Shown here in pieces: positions 57,810 to 64,000 of a DNA stretch of 64,000 nt. Both the position numbers and the translations under genes were made by a program. Numbering within the stretch: the stretch's first letter is position 1; each line of letters begins with the position of its first letter. This DNA is from Mycolicibacterium wolinskyi (GTDB lineage Bacteria; Actinomycetota; Actinomycetes; Mycobacteriales; Mycobacteriaceae). The notes beneath the pieces are model-generated. The model worked only from the letters and a program-made list of their open reading frames with translations. It was not told the origin of the DNA and searched no databases. The DNA lies in contig NZ_LQQA01000006.1 of NCBI RefSeq assembly GCF_002101965.1, positions 310,001-374,000 of the forward strand, given 5' to 3'.

Positions 57810-58468
57810 ACGTCGACGAGATCCTCGCTGAGATCGCCACATTCGGCGGCTTTTTCGGGATCGTCGTGGGTGGTGATTCCGACGGCTGGGTACCGGTCCG
57901 GCAATGCTACTCAGACGGCTGCGTCGACCTCATCCGGGCGACCGCCGAACGCTGTGGGACGACGGATCTTCGCATCGGCGCGTCTCTTGTGCAGTTCAGC
58001 CATGCCTCACGGCTGTGGTCACCCTTGCTCGCCTGCACGCTGGGCTATGGCGTCCTGCCCGATCTCACACATCTCCAACGGTCCGGTACCGGAACCGAGC
58101 TCAGATTGCCCGACGCGTTCGGTGAATCCGCTTGCCTCGACGATGCGCTGCCGAACCGGCTGTACCGGATCGTCGTCGAAGACCATCTGGAGCCGCTCGC
58201 CGCGGGCATGCGCGTCAAGATGGCACCTCGGCTCCTGCACGGCAACGCCGCAGCCGCGTTGGTCGCGGCCGCAGACGAATTGACCCGTGCGCGGCCGGAA
58301 TTGCGTGACCGGGTGGTGGCGCTGACGGAATCGTTGTTGGACATGGGCGTTCTGCGGGGCACCGGGGAGCTGACCGGCCTGACGTTTCGCCGCCGCAGTT
58401 GCTGTCTGTACTACCGGGTGCCGGGTGGAACTCACTGCCGGGACTGTGCGCTGGCAGGACGTCAATAG
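57806..58468 (+). CDS. FhuF-like (2Fe-2S) protein in the cobalamin operon
   Basis: A 220-residue protein with a C-terminal FhuF-type iron-sulfur motif C199-C200-x10-C211-x2-C214 (RRSCCLYYRVPGG, then THCRDC). Relatives reduce ferric iron from imported siderophores. Here the gene is fourth in a riboswitch-controlled corrinoid importer operon and overlaps the ATPase gene, so it may reduce the cobalt of an incoming corrinoid, or ligand assignment of the importer may be wrong. This is inference. It converges on the TIGR03943 gene with a 7 bp overlap. Confidence 0.82.
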   Translation: MNVDEILAEIATFGGFFGIVVGGDSDGWVPVRQCYSDGCVDLIRATAERCGTTDLRIGASLVQFSHASRLWSPLLACTLGYGVLPDLTHLQRSGTGTELRLPDAFGESACLDDALPNRLYRIVVEDHLEPLAAGMRVKMAPRLLHGNAAAALVAAADELTRARPELRDRVVALTESLLDMGVLRGTGELTGLTFRRRSCCLYYRVPGGTHCRDCALAGRQ

Positions 58469-59160
58469 GCGTACGGGTGGGGTGGCGGATCGGTGCGTGA
58501 CACCCGCTGCACCGTCATCGTGGGTATCGTGCGGCCACTCGAATCGCTCTGTCCGGCAGGCACTTTTCCTTCGACCCGGATCCAGGTGTTCTCGGGGTAG
58601 CTCGCCACGTCGGCCGCTGCGGGTCCCGACAGCCGGATGCGGGCGAGTTGCGCGTCAGCTGCACAGCAGATGATCACCACGCGGGCGAGATCGGTGCGAT
58701 CGCCGTCGCGCATCGTGAACCCCGTCACGGTGATCGTGCGGTCATCGAGTGTGCCTGCGGTGTCCTGCGCCACCCGAATCAGCACGTCTGGCAGTGACAC
58801 TTCCGGCGCCGCTCCGTCCGGCAGCGGCGGAAACGGCCTGCGCAGCACATCGGTCGACACCTCGGTCACCGAGGCGGCGTCCGGGCGGATCGCCGGCGGT
58901 ACCACGAAGGCCAGCAGGGCGATCGGGATGAGCAGCAGCCATGCGACACCGGGCCGGTGCTGATGGTCATGGGAATCGGCGTGCCCCCGGATGTCGCGCA
59001 CGATCGCCGCGAGCGCCAGTGCGATCAGCAGCACCGCGGTGGCCACCAGGTAGGGCAGCAGCGAGGGTTTGACGTAGCGCGTGTACGCGCCGGTGGCGGC
59101 GATGATCGCGGTGCTGACCCCGATCAGCAACAGGAGCGCGTTCTCGGTCTCGCGGCTCAC
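58462..59160 (-). CDS. TIGR03943 family permease-associated protein (YcgQ-like)
   Basis: A 232-residue protein with three hydrophobic segments (about residues 7-22, 33-52 and 72-91), a histidine-containing loop (GHADSHDHQHRPG) and a C-terminal soluble domain with the conserved VIICCAADAQ motif and WIRVEGKV strand. It belongs to the family found beside DUF318 permeases. Function is unknown; metal or cofactor transport is suspected. It is coupled to the permease gene upstream (GTGA) and lies downstream of a Zur-like box. Confidence 0.85.
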   Translation of the reverse strand: MSRETENALLLLIGVSTAIIAATGAYTRYVKPSLLPYLVATAVLLIALALAAIVRDIRGHADSHDHQHRPGVAWLLLIPIALLAFVVPPAIRPDAASVTEVSTDVLRRPFPPLPDGAAPEVSLPDVLIRVAQDTAGTLDDRTITVTGFTMRDGDRTDLARVVIICCAADAQLARIRLSGPAAADVASYPENTWIRVEGKVPAGQSDSSGRTIPTMTVQRVSRTDPPPHPYAY

Positions 59161-60140
59161 TGCGGCCCCAGCACGATCAGCCCGACCGCCGTGGCCACCA
59201 GCGTGGCCACGACGAAGGTCGCGGGCGCGAAGCGAATCGCGAACGCGCGGCCGAACATCCCGGCCTGCATCGCGAACAGCTTGACGTCGACGGCAGGCCC
59301 GACGACCAGGAACACCAGGCGGGGCAGCAGCGGCAGCATCGTCAGGCTCGCCGCCACGAACGCGTCGGCCTCGGAGCAGAGCGCGAGCACCACGGCCAGG
59401 ACGGCCATGGTGATCACCCCGAGCACGATCTGGCCGGCCAGGTGCTCGTACACCCAGGCGGGGACCAGCACGTGCAGCGCCGCGGCGGCAGCCGCCCCGA
59501 CCACCAGATACGAGCATGCGGACAGGAAGTCGTGCCTGGCGGCCTCGGTGAACACCGCCCAGCGTGGGCCGTCGCCGTCATGGAGTTTCGGCAGCTGGCG
59601 CGTAATCCATTCCGGCCTGCCGAACCGGGCCCAGGCCGCGCCCATGATCAGTGCGGTGAGCAACGATGCCGCACACCGGGCGGCCACGAGCTGCGGATGG
59701 CCGGGGAAGGCGACGGCCGTCGCCACCAGCACCACCGGATTGATCGCCGGTGCGGCGAGCATGAACGTCAGTGCCGCCGCCCCCACACCGCCTTCGCCGA
59801 ACAGCCTGCGCGCCACCGGCACCGAACCGCATTCGCAGCCCGGTAGGGCGGCGCCGCCGAGACCGGCCGCCAGGATCGCCGCACCGGTGCGCTCGGGCAG
59901 CCAGCGGGCCAGCCGGTCCGGCGTCACGAACACCGCGATCAGTCCGCTGATCACCACACCGAGGGCCAGGAACGGCAGCGCCTGGACGAACACGCCGCAG
60001 AACACCGTCGCGGCGGTCGCCACATCCGGCGTACCTTCCACGAACGCGCGCAGCGTGCTACCGGCGAGCGCGAGCGCGATGATCCCGACGACGAGTATCT
60101 GCATAGAACTCGGCCGCAAGCGCGATACCGCCGAGTCCAT
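59157..60140 (-). CDS. Permease of the DUF318/ArsP-like family (YcgR-like)
   Basis: A 327-residue membrane protein with about eight hydrophobic segments. The signature loops are GLGGAALPGCECGSVPVARRL and LAAPAINPVVL in the first half and LALCSEADAFVAASL in the second, typical of the PF03773 permeases. The start is placed at ATG 60140. A longer frame from GTG 60215 exists, but its first codons lie in the Zur-like box and are unlikely to be translated. The Zur-like box and the zinc-starvation neighbours suggest a role in zinc homeostasis; that is inference. Confidence 0.84.
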   Translation of the reverse strand: MDSAVSRLRPSSMQILVVGIIALALAGSTLRAFVEGTPDVATAATVFCGVFVQALPFLALGVVISGLIAVFVTPDRLARWLPERTGAAILAAGLGGAALPGCECGSVPVARRLFGEGGVGAAALTFMLAAPAINPVVLVATAVAFPGHPQLVAARCAASLLTALIMGAAWARFGRPEWITRQLPKLHDGDGPRWAVFTEAARHDFLSACSYLVVGAAAAAALHVLVPAWVYEHLAGQIVLGVITMAVLAVVLALCSEADAFVAASLTMLPLLPRLVFLVVGPAVDVKLFAMQAGMFGRAFAIRFAPATFVVATLVATAVGLIVLGPQ

Positions 60141-60196
60141 GGCCACGCGGCCATGATGCCAGGGGCGTTTGGGAATCGGCCCGCGCCGCGGCAGGC

Positions 60197-60217
60197 AGTC
60201 GACAATCATTTTCACTA
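60197..60217. promoter_or_regulatory. Zur-like box between the permease and pacL-ctpC
   Basis: On the plus strand CGACAATCATTTTCA (60200-60214) followed by CT-A matches the right half of the Zur consensus exactly (ATCATTTTCA-N2-A) and the left half partly. It lies 21 bp before the PacL-like ATG and 57 bp before the permease start, so it could control either direction or both. Confidence 0.65.
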
Positions 60218-60237
60218 ATTGGCGTTAGGCTTGGCGA

Positions 60238-60522
60238 ATGGTGTGGCATGGCTTGCTGGCAAAGGCCGCGACGACAGTGGTAACCGGTGCAGTCGGGGTC
60301 GCTGCGTATGAGGGACTTCGTAAAGCGGTCGCGAAAGCGCCCGTTCGTGAAGCGGCGGTGACGACGACCGCATGGGCGTTGCGTGGAGCACGCAAGGCCG
60401 AAGAAGGAGCGGAGTCCGCTCGGTTGAAGGTTGCCGATGTGATGGCTGAGGCGCGAGAACGGATCGGCGAGGAAGTGCCGCCGCCCGCCGTGGGTGACGC
60501 CGGACATTCGCACGACCACTGA
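60238..60522 (+). CDS. DUF1490 protein, PacL-type metallochaperone of CtpC
   Basis: A 94-residue protein with an N-terminal membrane-associated helix (LLAKAATTVVTGAVGVAAYEGL), a charged helical middle (ARKAEEGAESARL) and a C-terminal metal-binding tail GHSHDH. This matches PacL1 (Rv3269), which binds zinc through a C-terminal D/H motif and supports the CtpC efflux ATPase by forming membrane platforms. ctpC follows after 4 bp. Confidence 0.88.
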   Translation: MVWHGLLAKAATTVVTGAVGVAAYEGLRKAVAKAPVREAAVTTTAWALRGARKAEEGAESARLKVADVMAEARERIGEEVPPPAVGDAGHSHDH

Positions 60523-60526
60523 GCCC

Positions 60527-62713
60527 GTGGCGAGCCTCACGGTGGTGTCCGATGCCGCGGGCCGGATGCGCGTGCGCGCTCCGTGGTTGCGCGGCGATGC
60601 GGTGCGGGCGGTTGCGGTCGAGGACGCCGTCGACCAGGTAGCGGGCGTGCGTGCGGTACACGCCTTTCCGCGCACCGCATCGGTGGTGGTGTGGTACTCG
60701 CCGAAGCGCTGCGATCGTGACGCGGTGCTGTCTGCCATCACGACGGCTGCCGAGGTGGCGCGACACCTGGTGCCCGTGCGTACGCCGCGCTCCGCCGACG
60801 TCCACAACGCCGACATCGTCCGGATGGCGATCGGTGCTATCGCCTTGGCATTACTGGGTATTCGCCGTTACGGGTTCGCGCGTCCCCCGCTGCTCGGGCC
60901 GACCAGCCGCACCTTCGCCACCGGGGCAACCATAGTCACCGGCTATCCGTTCCTGCGTGGGGCGTTGCGCACTCTCGCCGGTCGCCGCGCCGCCGGAACC
61001 GATGTGCTGGTGTCGGCGGCGACCGTGGCCAGCTTGGTGCTGCGGGAAAACGTCGTGGCACTCACGGTTCTGTGGTTGCTCAACATCGGCGAATACCTTC
61101 AGGACCTGACGTTGCGGCGAACCCGTCGCGCCATCGCCAACCTGCTGCAGGGCACGCAGGACACGGTATGGCTGCGGATGTCCGATGGGACCGAGGTCGA
61201 GGTCGGCGTCGACACTGTGCGCATCGGCGATGAGGTGGTCGTCCACGAGCAAGTGGCGCTCGCGGTCGACGGTGTGGTCAGTCAAGGCGAGGCGATCGTC
61301 GACCAGTCTGCGATCACCGGGGAGAACCTACCGGTCGCAGTGACGGCCGGTAGCAAGGTGTTCGCCGGGTCGGTCGTGGTTCGTGGCGAGCTCGTGGTCA
61401 GGGCAGAAGCGGTGGGGCGGCACACGACGATCGGCCGGATCATCACCCGCGTTGAAGAGGCGCAACAGGATCGTGCACCCATCCAGACGGTCGGCGAGAA
61501 CTTCTCGCGACGCTTCGTCCCTGCCTCGTTCCTGCTTTCGGCCGCGACACTCGTCGTGACCCGGGATGTGCGGCGGGCGATGACGATGCTGCTGGTGGCC
61601 TGCCCGTGCGCCGTGGGGCTGGCGACACCGACGGCGATCAGTGCCGCGATCGGCAATGGCGCGCGCCGCGGCATCCTGATCAAGGGCGGTTCGCATCTGG
61701 AGCAAGCAGGCCGGGTTGACGCGGTGGTGTTCGACAAGACGGGCACGTTGACGATCGGCCGTCCGATTGTCACCAACGTCGTTGCCTTCCACAAGGATTG
61801 GGAGCCCGAGCAAGTTCTGGCCTATGCCGCCAGCTCGGAGATCCACGCTCGTCATCCGCTGGCCGAGGCGGTGATCCGGTCGACGCAGGAACGCCACATC
61901 GTGATACCGCCGCACGAGGAGTGCGAAGTCCTCGTGGGGTTGGGAATGCGCACCAGGGCCGACGGTCGAACACTTCTGCTGGGAAGTCCGTCGCTGCTGA
62001 GTAAGGAAAAAGTGCGGGTGACCAAGCGTGCCTCGGAATGGGTGGACAAGCTGCGCAAGCGTGCGGAGACGCCGCTGCTGCTCGCGGTCGACGGCAAGCT
62101 GATCGGCCTCATCAGCCTTCGAGATGAAGTCAGGCCAGAGGCTTTCGAGGTGTTGAATGCCCTGCGTGCGACGGGCGTGCGCCGCATGGTGATGTTGACT
62201 GGAGATCACCCGGACGCAGCGGCCGCCGTCGCCGAGGAACTCGGGATCACCGAGTGGCGTGCCGAGGTGATGCCAGAGGACAAGCTCGCAGTGGTACGCG
62301 AGCTTCACGACGAGGGGCACACCGTCGCAGTCATCGGCGATGGTGTGAACGACGCACCGGCGCTCGCAGCAGCCGACATCGGTATCGCGATGGGTCTTGG
62401 CGGCACCGACGTCGCAGTCGAAACCGCTGATGTCGCGCTGGCGAGCGACGATCTACGACGGCTGCTCGACGTGCGCGACCTCGGGGGCCGTGCCGTGGAT
62501 GTGATCCAGCAGAACTATGCGATGTCCATCGCGGTGAACGCCATCGGCCTGGCCGTAGGGGCTGCCGGCGCGCTGTCGCCGGTGCTCGCCGCGGTACTCC
62601 ACAACGCGTCCTCGGTTGCGGTGGTGGCCAACAGTGCTCGCCTCATCCGGTATGAGTTGACCGCGGCTGAGTCAGACGGCGGCGAAGGGCGATCACGTGG
62701 TCTGTCACCGTAG
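60527..62713 (+). CDS. ctpC: P1B-type metal-transporting ATPase CtpC
   Basis: A 728-residue efflux pump, orthologous to M. tuberculosis CtpC (Rv3270), linked to zinc and manganese export. An N-terminal HMA-like domain without C-x2-C (VVSDAAGRMRV start) precedes the membrane domain with C359-P-C361 (LLVACPCAVGLATP). Phosphorylation is at D403 (FDKTGTLT); the actuator loop TGEN, HP motif (HARHPLAEA), TGDHPD and GDGVNDAPAL are intact. The GTG at 60527 fits the homologue start and lies 4 bp after pacL. Its last 71 bp overlap the convergent methyltransferase gene. Confidence 0.93.
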   Translation: MASLTVVSDAAGRMRVRAPWLRGDAVRAVAVEDAVDQVAGVRAVHAFPRTASVVVWYSPKRCDRDAVLSAITTAAEVARHLVPVRTPRSADVHNADIVRMAIGAIALALLGIRRYGFARPPLLGPTSRTFATGATIVTGYPFLRGALRTLAGRRAAGTDVLVSAATVASLVLRENVVALTVLWLLNIGEYLQDLTLRRTRRAIANLLQGTQDTVWLRMSDGTEVEVGVDTVRIGDEVVVHEQVALAVDGVVSQGEAIVDQSAITGENLPVAVTAGSKVFAGSVVVRGELVVRAEAVGRHTTIGRIITRVEEAQQDRAPIQTVGENFSRRFVPASFLLSAATLVVTRDVRRAMTMLLVACPCAVGLATPTAISAAIGNGARRGILIKGGSHLEQAGRVDAVVFDKTGTLTIGRPIVTNVVAFHKDWEPEQVLAYAASSEIHARHPLAEAVIRSTQERHIVIPPHEECEVLVGLGMRTRADGRTLLLGSPSLLSKEKVRVTKRASEWVDKLRKRAETPLLLAVDGKLIGLISLRDEVRPEAFEVLNALRATGVRRMVMLTGDHPDAAAAVAEELGITEWRAEVMPEDKLAVVRELHDEGHTVAVIGDGVNDAPALAAADIGIAMGLGGTDVAVETADVALASDDLRRLLDVRDLGGRAVDVIQQNYAMSIAVNAIGLAVGAAGALSPVLAAVLHNASSVAVVANSARLIRYELTAAESDGGEGRSRGLSP

Positions 62714-63332
62714 CGACCTGCCCTTGCGGGCCGGTGGCCTCCTTCTCGATCGCGGCCACGCGCAGCCGGTCCCACAGTCCGTCATCGAGTTTCAGCGAGT
62801 CCAGAACCTCATCGGGTGACAAGAACCGATGCTCGGGGATATCCCATGACCACGGTGCCGCCGAGCCATGGTCGACGATCAGCAGAATTCCGCCCGGAGC
62901 GACGGCCTCGGTGGCACGCCGCAGGATCTGCGGGCGTTGCAGCCGCACCGGGGAATGGAGATACTGCGCCGACACGAGGTCGAACGTGCCTGCCGGGAAG
63001 CTCTCGCTGAGGTCATGGCGCTGAAAGTCGATCAGACCGTCGACGTGAAGTTCCCGCGCGCGGTGTGCGGCGAGTTCGAGGGCGCGGGAGGCGACGTCGA
63101 CCGCGACGACTTGCCAGCCCCGCTGGGCGAGCCATATCGAGTCGCCGCCTTGGCCACAGCCCAGGTCCAGGGCACGTCCCGCCGACAGGGTCGATGCCAG
63201 CTCGGTGAGGTACGGGTTGACCCGACCACTCCACGACTGGCCGGTGTTTCCATAGACGGTTTCCCAGAACTCCTGCGGATCACCGGCCGGGTCGTAATCC
63301 GGTGTGGCGGTTCGGTTCACATTCCCTTGCAT
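62643..63332 (-). CDS. Class I SAM-dependent methyltransferase
   Basis: A 229-residue protein with motif I LDLGCGQGGDSIWLA, the acidic end of strand 2 in VVAVDVAS, the FDLVSAQYLH motif of strand 4 and GGILLIVDHGS of strand 5. It resembles the tellurite/thiol-type methyltransferases found with metal-resistance genes (start ...DPAGDPQEFWETVYG). The substrate is unknown. The ATG at 63332 is the longest option; a GTG at 63320 is possible. It lies convergent to ctpC with a 71 bp coding overlap. Confidence 0.82.
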   Translation of the reverse strand: MQGNVNRTATPDYDPAGDPQEFWETVYGNTGQSWSGRVNPYLTELASTLSAGRALDLGCGQGGDSIWLAQRGWQVVAVDVASRALELAAHRARELHVDGLIDFQRHDLSESFPAGTFDLVSAQYLHSPVRLQRPQILRRATEAVAPGGILLIVDHGSAAPWSWDIPEHRFLSPDEVLDSLKLDDGLWDRLRVAAIEKEATGPQGQVATVTDHVIALRRRLTQPRSTHTG

Positions 63333-63440
63333 GAGTCCATGCTCATGACCGCCGGACCCACGCGCAAGGCGGTTTGCCTCATCGGCAAACGCTGTCTTGG
63401 CCGCGCCGCGCAGATGCTTGGCAACGGCAGGTTACTGCCT

Positions 63441-63465
63441 TAATATCTTCGTATGTCCGAAGATA
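63441..63465. promoter_or_regulatory. Leaderless promoter and operator of the ArsR-type regulator
   Basis: TAATAT (63441-63446) lies exactly six bases before the ATG at 63453, the spacing of a leaderless promoter. Overlapping it is a perfect inverted repeat TATCTTCG (63444-63451) - TATGTC - CGAAGATA (63458-63465), centred on the start codon. Binding here would block RNA polymerase, as expected for ArsR-family autoregulation. Confidence 0.65.
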
Positions 63466-63854
63466 AGAAGACATGCAGCTTTGGGCCCGAGAGTGCGTAT
63501 GTGGATCTGGCCACTGAGGTGTTTCGGTTGCTGTCGGACCCGACGCGGATCAGGATCATCCTCGCGTTGCGCGACCATGGCGAACTGTCGGTGAATCGAC
63601 TTGCCGAGATCGTGGGAAAGACGCCGACGACCACATCGCAGCATCTGGCGAAACTGAGGTGGGGGCGAATTGTGGGAGTACGTCAGGATGGGACGCGCAT
63701 GTTCTATCAGCTCGTCGACGATCGGGCACGGGAGCTGGTGGCGCTCGCGGTTTTTCAGGCCGAGCGGGTGTTGGAGGGTAGCTCCGCGCATGAGCGGGCG
63801 GGCGTGTCGCCGTCGGTGCCGGGCGAGTTCGCCGACGAGGACAACGAAGCGTGA
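63453..63854 (+). CDS. ArsR/SmtB-family metal-sensing repressor
   Basis: A 133-residue winged-helix repressor. The DNA-binding region is LATEVFRLLSDPTRIRIILAL followed by LAEIVGKTPTTTSQHLAKLR and the wing VGVRQDGTRMFYQL. Possible metal ligands are the N-terminal cysteine (DKKTCSF) and residues in the last helix region (DRARELVALAVFQAE, then SAHER). It overlaps a Zur/Fur gene by 4 bp (GTGA), the same order as smtB-zur in M. tuberculosis (Rv2358-Rv2359), so it is likely zinc-responsive. Confidence 0.88.
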   Translation: MSEDKKTCSFGPESAYVDLATEVFRLLSDPTRIRIILALRDHGELSVNRLAEIVGKTPTTTSQHLAKLRWGRIVGVRQDGTRMFYQLVDDRARELVALAVFQAERVLEGSSAHERAGVSPSVPGEFADEDNEA

Positions 63855-64000
63855 CGGACTCGGTCGGTGCTGCGCACGCCGGATCACCGAGCCGTCGACG
63901 GTGGACGGGAAATCGACGTGAGCTCCTGGACGTGCTCGGTAGCAGCGAGAACTTCCGCAGCGCACAGCAGATCCACCGCGAGTTACGCCAGCACCGGTCG
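63851..64000 (+). CDS. zur: Fur/Zur-family regulator, N-terminal fragment (cut by right edge)
   Basis: The first 50 codons are present, starting at a GTG inside the ArsR-type stop (GTGA). The end of the visible part, RRELLDVLGSSENFRSAQQIHRELRQ, is the N-terminal winged helix of Fur proteins (the F-x-S-A-x-x-I/L-H pattern of Zur/FurB). The preceding basic segment (SPSRRRWTGNRREL) takes the place of the usual ST-RQR. The metal-binding half is outside the window. Position after an SmtB-like gene supports Zur rather than iron Fur. Confidence 0.8.
   Translation, partial: MTDSVGAAHAGSPSRRRWTGNRRELLDVLGSSENFRSAQQIHRELRQHRS

Noticed and set aside
60141..60215. N-terminal extension of the permease to GTG 60215
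   Set aside because: Its first codons coincide with the Zur-like box, and the added residues (MKMIVDCLPRRGP) do not look like part of the membrane protein.

Overview
The window comes from a high-GC actinobacterium, almost certainly a fast-growing mycobacterium (Mycolicibacterium, M. smegmatis group). Gene order and protein sequences follow the M. tuberculosis Rv3628-to-Rv3577 block as I know it (ppa, dacB, tilS, hpt, lpqG, ephA, ftsH, folEPBK, panCD, coaX, lysS, lsr2, clpC1, lpqF, mhuD, mutY, canB, disA, radA, lpqE, carD, ispDF, cysS, rlmB, arsB). All identifications are made from sequence and family memory; no search was run. No tRNA, rRNA, CRISPR array or insertion sequence was seen. No stretch over 300 bp lacks a gene; the longest gaps are 43335-43619, 29501-29754 and 2884-3086.

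Region 1 (1-2.9 kb) is accessory DNA with AT-richer codon use. It holds the C-terminus of an sce7726-like protein, a convergent beta-family protein and a divergent HigB-like toxin / HigA-ImmA fusion pair. A perfect palindrome sits over the shared promoter. This is the best candidate for a poorly described (possibly defence) system.

Region 2 (3-16.2 kb) starts with housekeeping genes: an OHCU decarboxylase-like protein, ppa, and dacB-metalloprotease-tilS-hpt as one tightly packed operon, then lpqG. A likely catabolic block follows as two convergent operons: aldehyde dehydrogenase-MFS-ene reductase, facing EphA epoxide hydrolase-flavin monooxygenase-alcohol dehydrogenase.

Region 3 (16.3-32.3 kb) is core: ftsH-folE-folP-folB-folK and two membrane proteins, a Rossmann/DUF2520 protein-panC-panD-coaX (folate and pantothenate/CoA), a PLP amino-acid deaminase divergent from lysS, then lsr2 and clpC1, each with a clear or likely terminator.

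Region 4 (32.3-35.4 kb) is a cobalamin-riboswitch operon (cbtB-cbtA-histidine phosphatase) facing lpqF. Region 5 (35.4-47.6 kb) is core again: mhuD, a hydrolase, a GlxA regulator, mutY/canB, disA-radA, lpqE, carD-ispD-ispF-cysS-rlmB.

Region 6 (47.6-52.4 kb) holds a purple-acid-phosphatase-like enzyme, ArsB, a secreted phosphodiesterase and a metallo-hydrolase. Region 7 (52.4-64 kb) is a metal island. A Zur-box-controlled divergent set encodes zinc-free ribosomal proteins (L31, L28, L33, S14, S18) and a CobW-like protein without a P-loop. Next are a second cobalamin-riboswitch operon (BtuFCD-like importer plus a FhuF-like Fe-S protein) and a permease/TIGR03943 pair with another Zur-like box. 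PacL-CtpC and a methyltransferase follow, then an SmtB-like ArsR regulator overlapping a truncated Zur/Fur gene at the right edge.
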